DNA of 64,000 bases, from assembly GCA_020627925.1 (NCBI GenBank), contig JAHDFY010000005.1, forward strand, positions 61,608 to 125,607. The letters run 5' to 3'. Below, piece after piece: positions 54,918-64,000 of the stretch (position 1 is the first letter of the stretch; the number at the start of each line of letters is the position of its first letter). The position numbers were made by a program, and so were the translations under genes. The notes under the pieces were generated by a model. It was not told where the DNA came from, searched no databases, and was given only the letters and a program-made list of their open reading frames with translations. This DNA comes from a bacterium. Lineage in GTDB: Bacteria > Patescibacteriota > Gracilibacteria > Absconditabacterales > Absconditicoccaceae.

Positions 54918-55889
54918 ATGAATAGACTTGTCGTTTTTGCAAAATGATTACTTATGTGAGCGTGTGATGTTGTGCCTGGAGTATCCGGAGGAACAATCGC
55001 ATTCATCACAGGAATTTATGAAAGATTGATTGATGCCATTCACTGATTTGATAAGCAAGCAATTGTTTTTTTCTTTACAGGGAAACGAAAGAAATTTTTT
55101 AAAAAAATAGATGCCTGATTTTTATTGACGTTATTGTTGTGAATTTTCACGGCGATCATCTCATTCGCAAAACTTATCCAACATCTTCTCGAAACACAAC
55201 CTGTTGCTATTTGGTCGACATTTGGAGGATTATTGATTGCATCTATTATTATCATTGTCCGTCATCTTCCTCAATGGACTACAAAGTTAGTACTATGGAT
55301 GTGATTGGGGGCTGTGTGAGGATGGTTGCTGACTTCACTTCCTTTGACACAAATAGAACCTACCAATTTGTCTACATCATGAGCGGGCGCAATTGCTATC
55401 ATGGCAATGGTGTTACCTTGAATTAGTGGATCATATATTCTGTTGATGTTGAATCATTATCAACACATCATCAATACATTAGTTGCTACTATTGATGGTA
55501 TCAAAGAAGTGATTCTTTTGGCTGCAGATGGTTTGTGGAGTGGTGCATGGTATCATTTCACTACCTTGCCTTGGGACACATTATTTTCTTTTGCATTGGG
55601 CGCTGCGATAGGGGTTATTGTTTTTGTAAAACTATTACATCGAGTCAAAAAGCATTATCATGATCAATTGATAGCAGTGCTTATTGGACTAATGATTGGG
55701 GCACTACACAAGGTATGGCCATACAAAAAAGTACTAGAAGAATTTACCGACAGACATGGAGAAGTAAGACCATTGATCGAACAAAATATCCTTCCTCCTA
55801 CACGAGAATCTGCCTTATGGGGAATAGCGTTTGTTGTATTGGGAATGGTCCTTGTTCTAGGAATTGATTTCCTTGCTAAAAAGAAGTAA
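54918..55889 (+). CDS. DUF368 family polyprenyl-phosphate transporter
   Basis: The protein has 323 residues with about ten UGA codons. The signature GACDVVPGVSGGTIAFI at residues 14-30 and its internal repeat VLPGISGSYILLML are diagnostic of DUF368. Eight or so membrane helices are visible. Members have been shown to recycle undecaprenyl phosphate to the inner face for cell-wall synthesis. The Gly in the GACD, GI and PG motifs is partly UGA-encoded. It overlaps the start of the methyltransferase gene (TAATG), so the two are translationally coupled. Confidence 0.92.
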
Positions 55890-56356
55890 TGAATAATCTT
55901 ATCATATTGGAAAATATACGTTCAGCCTACAATGTAGGAAATATTGTTCGTACCGCTGACGCGTTGGGTCGGGATGTATTGGTGGCAGGTTATACACCAT
56001 CTCCCATTACTCATCCCAAGGTAAAAAAAACGTCGCTATGAGCAGAGGAGTCGGTGACTATTCATGAAGAATGGAAAGTAGACAACGCACTCAAACGAGC
56101 AAAAGTACAGTGATATACATTACTAGCAGCAGAAATAACAGACAACTCGCAAGACATACGTGAATATACTAAGCAAAACAACATAAGCAGTCAGTCTATT
56201 GCTTTGGTGATGGGTAATGAACCATCAGGAGTCAGCGAAACAACACTGGCCCTTGTTCATTCTATTGTGCATATACCAATGTATGGTCAAAAAGCATCTC
56301 TCAATGTTGGTCAAGCAGCAGCTATTCTTATGCGAGAGCTCAATAAAAATAACTAA
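55889..56356 (+). CDS. SpoU-family RNA 2'-O-methyltransferase
   Basis: The protein has 155 residues with two UGA codons, one catalytic SPOUT domain without the N-terminal substrate domain. Motif 1 is NVGNIVRTADALG, motif 2 VMGNEPSGVSE and motif 3 IPMYGQKASLNVGQAAAI, which form the SAM-binding trefoil knot. The family methylates ribose in tRNA (TrmH, TrmL) or rRNA; the precise target is not clear. Its ATG overlaps the stop of the DUF368 gene. Confidence 0.9.
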
Positions 56357-56434
56357 AAGACTGCTATTGACATTTTGTGTTGAATTGGTAAGTTTTTTAT
56401 TGAAATAAAATGTTAATCAATAAAATCATGTGAC

Positions 56435-56923
56435 GTGAAAACATATGTTATTACCCCAATACTTATTATCCTTTTGTCTTTTTTTTCTTCTTCTGTTTCT
56501 GCACAAGTAAGTGTAGAAAAATATGAAGCAATGACTACGAAAATTCCTATGAATAGTTATGAAAAAAACTTGGTAGAGCAATCTATCAATGAGTATCAAA
56601 AATCGAAAAAAAAATTAGATAACTATGCTCAGCGAATTCAACCATGCTTAGATAGACAATCTATATCTTGTGCAGAAGCCTTGGAGTTGTTGGTGAATAA
56701 CAGCGCCACCTCTGACCAAATTGAAGCATCTCAAAAAAAATGCGATAGATTGGAGCGACACAACCGCCCCAAAATTCAAAAAAAATTATATTTGCGAGAG
56801 AATCTTTCTCAAGCAGAAAGAGAAGCAAAGAGAGTATGCATCAATATTCTCATTGATCATAGCTTTGGAAACCAACAAGAACTAAAGCTTGAGTTACAAA
56901 AGCTTGAGTTACAGAAGAGATAA
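56435..56923 (+). CDS. Secreted helical protein of unknown function
   Basis: The protein has 162 residues with no UGA codon. GTG 56435 is the only start that gives the signal peptide (VITPILIILLSFFSSSVSAQ, residues 5-24). The mature part is helical and charged with four Cys (C70, C79, C103, C136). It ends with a repeat-like LELQKLELQK. The nearby ATGs are in other frames. No family is recognised. Confidence 0.75.
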   Translation: MKTYVITPILIILLSFFSSSVSAQVSVEKYEAMTTKIPMNSYEKNLVEQSINEYQKSKKKLDNYAQRIQPCLDRQSISCAEALELLVNNSATSDQIEASQKKCDRLERHNRPKIQKKLYLRENLSQAEREAKRVCINILIDHSFGNQQELKLELQKLELQKR

Positions 56924-56931
56924 GTATTAAA

Positions 56932-56967
56932 AAATGACAGAAGTATCTTGTTCTGTCATTTTTTTTA
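56932..56967. terminator. Bidirectional terminator
   Basis: A 10-bp perfect stem (AATGACAGAA / TTCTGTCATT) with an 8-nt loop and T-tracts on both strands separates two convergent genes. Confidence 0.9.
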
Positions 56968-56980
56968 TATAGGTGAGTAA

Positions 56981-57577
56981 TTATTCCATATTATCTGCCA
57001 TTTTTCATGCTATTTTTATAGATGGTTTGATTGTTTTTGCTCCTGTATTCCAGCTTGCAGGACATGCATAACCAGGATTTTTTCTTACGAATGCAAGTGC
57101 TTTGAGTTTTCTTAATAGCTCGTGGCTGCTTCTTCCAATCGGTTCGGTAACAACTTCTATCGATTTGATGATTCCCTCTGGCGATATGATGAAAGTCCCT
57201 CTTTCACTGTTTCCAGAATCTTTGTTGTAACAGTTGAAGTATTTACTAATAGTCCCTTTTCTGTCAGAAATCATTTCAATACCAAATCCTTCGAGAAGTC
57301 TTTCTGTTTCCACCCATCTTTTATGACTAAAAACAGTATCAGTACTGATAACAAATAACTTTGCATTTTGCTCTTCAAATTCTTCTTTGATGCTGTTGAG
57401 GTCTTTGAGCTCTGTTGGACAAACAAAGGTAAAATCTGCAGGGTAGAAGAATAATACTACCCATTTTCCTTCAAATTCTGTGATATTATGTTCAACCATT
57501 GCATCTTTTTGTGGGTCATAGACATCAAAATGCATCGAATCAATGTGTGTTTCCAAACAAATATTTTTTTTCTCCAT
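56981..57577 (-). CDS. 2-Cys peroxiredoxin, AhpC type
   Basis: The protein has 198 residues; UGA appears once, near the C-terminus. Peroxidatic Cys lies in FTFVCPTEL, and the resolving Cys in YACPASW. GTFIISPEGII and the F-F-Y-P strand fit the thioredoxin fold. It reduces hydrogen peroxide and organic hydroperoxides in the cytoplasm, usually with a thioredoxin or AhpF partner; none is seen next to it. It ends at the shared terminator at 56932 and lies downstream of hisS. Confidence 0.95.
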
Positions 57578-57668
57578 ACTATTCTTTTCAAAAAAGTTAA
57601 ACTAAGGTAACACTACTTGAAAAATCTTTTTTTGCAATTGAGGTTTTTTTATTCCCATTGACGTTTTG

Positions 57669-58988
57669 TTATAGTGGTATGTTGTTACAGTTCCTTGTTT
57701 TCATCTCTTTGATTACATAGATTCCTTGTTCTTTTTCTCCAGCTCCCAAAAGAATAACAAAGGGGATTCCTTTTTTATCTGCATACCCAAACTGTTTTCA
57801 TAGCTTGACAGGTTCTGGGTATATTTCGACGGTTTTTCACTCTGATGCAAGTTGGTGAGCCAATGCAAAGATATTATCTTGTGTATCTTCAAAATTGATT
57901 AATAGGTATTCTGTTTGTGTTTGTTGCGTAATCATTTGTGTTTTCATTGTTTCGTCTTCTTGTATCAATGTAAACAATCTTGATAACCCAATACTCCCAC
58001 CAACACCATCGAATCTTTGTGATTTTTGATCAATTGATTGAGTAAGATTTGCGTATCTACCTCCACTACACAAACTTCCCAGACCGATATCATTTTCTAC
58101 CAATGTTTCAAATACCGTACCGGTATAGTATGCCAAACCTCTTACAATAAAAGGATCGTAGTAGACACTAATAGCATTATCTGCATTAAGCTTTCCAAAG
58201 TATGAAAATACTTGTTGTATTTCTTGTACTCATTGGGCAAATAATTCATTGTTGTCGTAGTTGTTGCTATCTAATTCATGAATAGGTGTAGCAACAAAAT
58301 CTTCCACTTGCTGTATTTGGTCTGCAGTGAGTCATGCTTTTTGCAATCCTTGCAAAAAGGTATCATGACCAATTTTGTAATAATCATCAAACAGCTTGTA
58401 TAATGCTTTTGTCTGATCCTTGTTGTCTTGTGTTAATGACTGAAAAAAACCAGAGAGTAATTTTCTGTTATTGACGCGTAACATCCAATTTTGTTCAGGA
58501 AAATATTTTTTCCTTATGATTTCGACCGTTGATCTGAGGGTATAAAGCATTTCTGCATCGTAGTACAGATAACTGTTATTTTCACTATATCTCCAAATGG
58601 CATCGATATCACATTGCATAAACTGCCTAAATCTCCCTCTTTGTGGTCTTTCCCCTCTAAAACAAAATTGTTGTTGATATCTTTTGAAAGGAAAAGTAAG
58701 TGATCCCTGATGATCCAAAACATATCTTGCAAAAGGAATAGTTAGATCAAAGTTAAGACCATATGGTTTAATATCTTCAGGACCTGTTGCCATTCCATAC
58801 AAACCAAAAATTTCATTAGATGCACTTTCGCCTCATTTAAAAAGAATTTCCTTACGTTCAACCGCAGGTGTTTCGATATGAACATAACCAAAACGTTCAT
58901 AGCTGTCTTTTATTATCTTTTTTAATTCATTGAAGACGAGTTGTTCTCCTGGTGTGTATTCCGGGAATCATCCTATTTTACGTGTCAT
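57669..58988 (-). CDS. hisS: Histidyl-tRNA synthetase
   Basis: The protein has 439 residues with several UGA codons. Class II motifs: motif 2 in FCFRGERPQRGRFRQFMQCDID, the HisRS-specific GLAYYTGTVFE, and motif 3 in GGSIGLSRLF. The C-terminal anticodon-binding domain ends KTRNCNNIPL. It charges tRNA-His in the cytoplasm. Start ATG 58988 precedes TRKIGGFPEYTPGE, the expected N-terminus. The Bax-inhibitor-1 gene lies 41 bp upstream on the same strand. Confidence 0.96.
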
Positions 58989-59029
58989 GATAGCGGCGTG
59001 AGAAAATGATAAATGACAGATGGGCGCGC

Positions 59030-59671
59030 CTATCTATCCAATAGTTGGAGAAGGTACAATAGAAGGTTGATAACATCAATATAGATAGTCAATGCAAACT
59101 GTGTTGCTAATTGCCAATTTTCTGCTGCTCCTTCATAGTTACTTACTTGGGCCAGTCTGTTGAAGTCATAAATAAGATAGACAGTAAAAAGAAGCGAACC
59201 AAGAACTGTTCTGACTAGTTTCCCTGTATGACCTTCGATTCTTCTTCGTAGGACTATCACATTCCAGACAATAAGCCCGATGAGTAACACAAACAAGATA
59301 GGTCACAAAAAGCTTAAGTCGTTGGTCGTAGTGAAACCAAAATATCCTACAGTGATGGTGATAAGAGCTGTAAGAGAAAGAGCATTTTTGACGATTTCTT
59401 CGCTATATGATGGAAGAATCAACGCAAGTTCTACTCCAAAAATTGCACCAAAAGCTAAGAGACCCAAAAGAGAGTAGGGCCATGGAGCTAGGCTTACTGC
59501 AAAAATAAGTACAAATGGTACCAAAAACAATGCCCACACATATTTTCCTTGGATTTTTTGTGTCCAACCTTGAGCAAGGGAATATAAGTAAGTACCATAA
59601 GTAACAAGAATAGTTGCCACCAAAAGTAGTAATGTTTTTTCTAGTAAGGTGTCTGTTAATGCTGCAAACAT
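59030..59671 (-). CDS. Bax inhibitor-1/YccA family membrane protein
   Basis: The protein has 213 residues with one UGA codon. Six to seven membrane helices are visible, and the GSLLFTVYLIYDFNRL segment and the C-terminal YIDVINLLLYLLQLL are typical of the BI-1 family. Bacterial members (YetJ) act as pH-sensitive calcium leak channels, and YccA modulates FtsH. Precise role here is unknown. It may be cotranscribed with hisS, 41 bp downstream. Confidence 0.92.
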
Positions 59672-59815
59672 AGTAACATATATAATCTAAACAGTAATAC
59701 ATAATAGCAATTTTTTGACACTGCACAAGTGATTATACTTGAATTCGCATATAAAAAAACATATACACAAAAACACAAGACAATAAAAATGTAAATAAAA
59801 CGCAAAAAAATAATT

Positions 59816-60379
59816 ATGGAAGAATTAACCCTTTTTTACGAGCAATTTATAGAAAATCATACAAATAGGATTGAAAATACTCTTTCCTACCTAAAAAATA
59901 CCAGACACTTTAGTAATAATATTGAACAAGCATATAGAACTTTTTGGAGAAATGATGTAGGAAAAAATCTGCTCATTAATTTCGTTATTGATTGTTCCGC
60001 CCTTCTCTTACGACTGCTTTTATTACTTTTGGCAATTGATTTATTGTACAGTAATTTGGGGTTTGGGTCGGTAGTTATTCGTTATTCGTTCTATGGTTAC
60101 TGTGTGGTCACCATAATAGCGACAGTAATAACTCTGATAAGGGCAACTTTGTATCTTTGTTCACAAAATATAAAGCTAAAACTTTGGTTGGCAATAGATC
60201 TTTTTGAACTAATGAGATTTAAAAGAGTTAATCTATTAATTTTGTTCTTTACTATGCTGTTGTTAATGTTTTCGCAACACATATTGTATGCAGCTCTTGT
60301 TATCAGCACGGTTCTTATTCGATTGACTGTAAAAACTATTTTCAAAAAAAAAGTAATAAAAAAAATTATTTCACTATAA
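59816..60379 (+). CDS. Four-TM membrane protein of unknown function
   Basis: The protein has 187 residues with no UGA codon. Residues 1-50 are a soluble helical region. Four hydrophobic helices occupy about 55-75, 85-110, 137-152 and 155-172 and the tail is highly basic (KKKVIKK). It is divergent from the BI-1 gene and ends at the terminator at 60384. No family is recognised. Confidence 0.7.
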   Translation: MEELTLFYEQFIENHTNRIENTLSYLKNTRHFSNNIEQAYRTFWRNDVGKNLLINFVIDCSALLLRLLLLLLAIDLLYSNLGFGSVVIRYSFYGYCVVTIIATVITLIRATLYLCSQNIKLKLWLAIDLFELMRFKRVNLLILFFTMLLLMFSQHILYAALVISTVLIRLTVKTIFKKKVIKKIISL

Positions 60380-60383
60380 TCAA

Positions 60384-60417
60384 AAAAAGCCTCGGAATAT
60401 GTATCCAGGGCTTTTTT
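60384..60417. terminator. Bidirectional terminator
   Basis: A stem of about 11 bp (AAAAAGCCTcGG / CCAGGGCTTTTT, with mismatches) with flanking A and T tracts lies between two convergent genes. Confidence 0.75.
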
Positions 60418-60434
60418 AGTTGGTAGCAAAAACA

Positions 60435-60908
60435 CTATCCCAAAGGAATGATGCGGCTACCAAGAGCGGTAAGAGCATCGGTCAGTGCTTTTTCTTCATG
60501 GTTGCGAAGAAAATCTTGATAGCTCACCAATTCGACCACAATAAGGCTATCGCGATACTGGTCTTTTTCCTCTTTTTTTCCTTCTGTTATCGCCAAAAAA
60601 AGCTGACTGACGCTAGCAAGTGTCGGCTTATGATTGTAAGTGTAGGTGTAAGGATTGAGTGTTGCGCTTGCTTCAATGTTGGTAATTCCATTTTCGTCAG
60701 GAAGCCCAATGTCACCCATTGTCATGTAATCTTCGGGAGTAATCTGTCCTTTGACTAGCTGATCAAAATAGTACAAAACAAATCCAAAAGTATGCATAGT
60801 GACAACATGAGAGTATTGCTGTGATTCGATGATGGTTCCTATTGCTTCATAATCTTTTTGAGGAAATATTTCATTGATATCACAATAAGTGGAGAGGTAT
60901 TGTAACAT
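60435..60908 (-). CDS. Hypothetical soluble protein
   Basis: The protein has 157 residues with no UGA codon and ends at TAG. No signal peptide or membrane segment is seen. It looks globular and mixed alpha/beta (TMHTFGFVLYYFDQLV, SLIVVELVSYQDFL). It is the last gene of a minus-strand run (secreted protein, SufD, Nudix, this gene) and starts 15 bp after the Nudix stop, so it is probably in the same operon. No family is recognised. Confidence 0.7.
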   Translation of the reverse strand: MLQYLSTYCDINEIFPQKDYEAIGTIIESQQYSHVVTMHTFGFVLYYFDQLVKGQITPEDYMTMGDIGLPDENGITNIEASATLNPYTYTYNHKPTLASVSQLFLAITEGKKEEKDQYRDSLIVVELVSYQDFLRNHEEKALTDALTALGSRIIPLG

Positions 60909-60923
60909 AATATAGCAAAAAAA

Positions 60924-61343
60924 CTAAATTCTTTCTACTCGATGATGAACTGTTCAAAAGTCCTTATTTTTGACAATATCGACAATTTTTTTTGGAAGAA
61001 CACGATGATGAGGCTCGTGTATATCAATCCACTTGATGTCATTGACTTCGTAAGCATGACTCGCCGTACTCAGATCAAATCATACAAAATCAGCACTATT
61101 TCCGATCAAATACATAAAATCAACACGAATGATATCTCCTTTGATAAGCTCTTGTATTGCAATGAGTTGAGGGTTTTGGGCTTTGATTCCCAACTCTTCG
61201 TATAGTTCTCTGATAACACATTCTTGCGTGTCTTCTCCTGGATCAATTTTTCCTCCAGGAAGGCAATGTATTTTTCCTTGGTCGGCAATGAGGAGTTGTT
61301 CATTGTGAACAATCACTCATCTAGCAGAAATTTCAATAGTCAT
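60924..61343 (-). CDS. Nudix hydrolase
   Basis: The protein has 139 residues with two UGA codons. The Nudix box is canonical: GGKIDPGEDTQ...RELYEELGI, with all Mg-binding Glu residues present. ATG 61343 gives MTIEISARG and includes the first strand, which a downstream GTG start would remove. It hydrolyses a nucleoside diphosphate linked to another moiety; the substrate cannot be read from sequence. It lies 18 bp after sufD and 15 bp before the next gene, consistent with one operon. Confidence 0.9.
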
Positions 61344-61361
61344 CGTGTATTGTCTAATAAA

Positions 61362-62051
61362 TTAAACTACTTTTTGGACAATCATGGTTTGTAGTTGTTT
61401 TATTGTTTCTTCATCAATTTTTTTGAAATGTTCGAGAATATTGGTGACGTATCATTCTACAATAAGCTTGTTGGCATCAGTTTGTTTGATTCATCTACTT
61501 GTCATGTAAAATAGCTTGTGCGCATCTACTTTGTCAATTTTGCATCCATGTGACGCGCTCACATCATTAGATCTTACATCAAGCATAGGAAGGGTTTTGA
61601 TTTTTATTTTTTCTCCTAAAATAAGATTTTCTTCCATCAGATGACCAGAAGCTTTGATGATGCTTGGTCCAATGTCAACACTTCCATCTACGTGTATATT
61701 GCTGTGATTTCATAGCAATGAAAGAAGATACATATCGCTTGTTGTGTGAGAGGCTCTTAATGCTCCAGTGATGGTTGATTTGGTGACACTATCTTGACTT
61801 CCAACAAACAAACAAAAAATAGTTGCCTGACTATTGTCGCCATGATTGATGATACTCACGTCCAGCGATGAATCTTCACACACAAGAAGATAGGTAAGTT
61901 CAGCTCCTTCTTCAATGATAATTTTTTTCTTTCATTCTTGGCCATGGACAACATCAACTATATGTGCCTGAACATTTTCGGGAATAAGTAGATCATCCAA
62001 GTTGTTCTCATAAATATCTTGAATAAGGTGGTAGGTGGTAAGTTCACTCAT
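61362..62051 (-). CDS. sufD: SufD/SufB-like Fe-S assembly protein, short form
   Basis: The protein has 229 residues with five UGA codons, about half the usual SufD length of 400-plus. The C-terminal signature is clear: LPMLDVRSNDVSASHGCKID followed by LFYMTSRGI and a helical tail. The beta-helix core is shortened. SufBCD is a scaffold for Fe-S cluster assembly. No sufB or sufC is seen in the window, so partners must lie elsewhere. The assignment to SufD rather than SufB is tentative. Confidence 0.8.
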
Positions 62052-62121
62052 AATTTTTTTCGCAAAACAAAAAATCTCTATGTCACCATAGCGATTTTTG
62101 TGGGTAAAGCAATGATAAAGA

Positions 62122-62775
62122 CTAAAAACGAACCCTTGTTCCCAATGATGGAGCAAAATCAACATGACTCACGCTTCCTTGGTCAATACACAGGTCGTGT
62201 TGTAGTCTAAGAAGTAATTGTATGGTTGCTTGTTCAACTTGGTGGATATCAACGGTTACATCTAAGCGACTCTTGATTGTTTCGGGATCCAGACGTCCCA
62301 TCCAGTCTAGAGACACTTTTGCTCCTAGATCTTGTTTAGCACGCAAGGTAAGCTCCAAGCAATCATCGTCTTGCAGGGGAAGTTTGATTCTACATTCTAA
62401 TTTACCATGTTCGATTTTTTGCACAAATCATACATAACCAGCAATATTGACGGGTTTCCCCGGTTGAAGCGTTGTTATGAGACCAGCGTGTATTTTTTGT
62501 TGTAATCCTGGTGTAGTGGTAAGACCCATTCTCGTTTTACTCTTGAGTGAATGTGCAAAGTCGGTTCACGTTTCATTAAGCTTGTTTTCTAGATTACTTC
62601 TATTGATGAGAGAAAATTGCAATTCTTTGGTTATATCGCTGGTTATTTTAGTGCGAGTTTCGGTTTTTTGTGGTATGGTCGTGATGTGAGTGCTCGACGA
62701 AAAATCTTGAGCTCCTGCGGTCAGAGTCCCAGCAGCCATAACAGAAAGAAAAGTATTGTGCATAAATTTTGTCAT
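62122..62775 (-). CDS. Exported protein of unknown function
   Basis: The protein has 217 residues with two UGA codons. Residues 1-22 are a signal peptide (FLSVMAAGTLTAGAQ). The mature part has a Thr/Ser-rich, then beta-rich pattern of amphipathic strands (ECRIKLPL, LELTLRAKQDLGAKVSLDW, ATIQLLLRLQHDL) that resembles a porin-like or sheet-forming protein. No family is recognised. It heads the minus-strand run that includes sufD and Nudix, 70 bp upstream of sufD. Confidence 0.7.
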
Positions 62776-62966
62776 AGCGTATATAGTAAGGTGACAAAGT
62801 GTAATTGTTTTGATGTTATTGTAGTGGAAATGAGTAAAAAATCAATTGTTTTATTTGAAATTAAAATATGTCAAGTTTTTTGTAGAAAAACAAACAGACA
62901 ATTAGGAATATACTATGTGATAGATACACTTGTAGTAGATATTTATATTGCAATGTTTTTGTTACA

Positions 62967-63740
<774 letters not shown>

Positions 63741-63817
63741 ATTTCACTTGACTTTTGTACTCAAAATAATAACACATTTTTTATTAAATTATTAATTAAC
63801 TAAAAACAATTGTACTT

Positions 63818-63919
63818 GTGAAATCAAAAAATTCAAAAGACTCAGAAAAAACAGGAGGCTCAAAAAAGAATCAAAAGGATCAGGTTTATAAAAATAAGAG
63901 TGGGTCAAAAAGAAACTAA
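63818..63919 (+). CDS. Possible small Lys/Ser-rich peptide
   Basis: A 33-codon frame beginning GTG at 63818 reads VKSKNSKDSEKTGGSKKNQ and continues basic and polar to a TAA. No Shine-Dalgarno or homology supports it. The rest of 63741-64000 shows no other feature. Confidence 0.25.
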   Translation: MKSKNSKDSEKTGGSKKNQKDQVYKNKSGSKRN

Positions 63920-64000
63920 AATTTAAATTTAATGAGTATTTCATTAGGGTCTAGGGTAGTTGAATAGCTATCTATAATCAATATACATAGTTCATGACTA

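Overview
The window comes from a bacterium that reads UGA as glycine (genetic code 25), the code of the Absconditabacteria (SR1) and Gracilibacteria lineages of the candidate phyla radiation. With the standard code most genes here break into short pieces. With UGA as Gly they join in a single frame, and the UGAs fall on glycines that conserved families require: several TypA glycines, the NAG and PG motifs of a short-chain dehydrogenase, and the Nudix and SpoU regions. UAA and UAG remain stops. No tRNA, rRNA or CRISPR array was seen.

Layout. (1) 1-4058, minus strand: the start of an unknown gene and a 1288-residue surface protein with Trp-x-Trp-x-Cys repeats, a DUF11-like domain and SLH domains. 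(2) 4391-11715: a three-gene cassette without a single in-frame UGA. It holds a Bacteroidota-type T9SS cargo with a cohesin-like domain, a secreted dockerin-like protein and an 1850-residue RHS/YD-repeat protein with a variable C-terminal domain. It looks acquired. (3) 11736-23150: an AT-rich accessory island written in code 25. It contains membrane-anchored immunity-like genes, degraded copies of the same family, an orphan fragment of the RHS core, a duplicated promoter leader, and several unrecognised helical or two-TM proteins, two of them broken by in-frame UAG. (4) 23289-43156: a giant 4275-residue exported protein, a secreted 320-residue protein, a 1752-residue protein with a possible embedded RNase-like domain, and a small soluble protein, probably a surface-apparatus operon. 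(5) 43302-63740: ordinary chromosomal genes: typA, an M16 peptidase, an AI-2E family permease, Nudix and ASCH proteins, ileS, a lipoprotein, a MEMO-CapA fusion, a DUF368 permease, a SpoU methyltransferase, a peroxiredoxin, hisS, a Bax-inhibitor-1 protein, a short SufD and an SDR. ileS carries an inserted histidine-phosphatase domain with its catalytic residues intact.

How the parts may work together: the RHS protein, with a hydrophobic and possibly membrane-acting tip, would need protection, and the membrane-anchored paralogs downstream are natural immunity candidates. The S-layer-like protein and the giant exported proteins fit a host-attached or predatory epibiont. Functions in regions 2-4 are inferred from architecture only. 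The housekeeping genes are recognised with high confidence.
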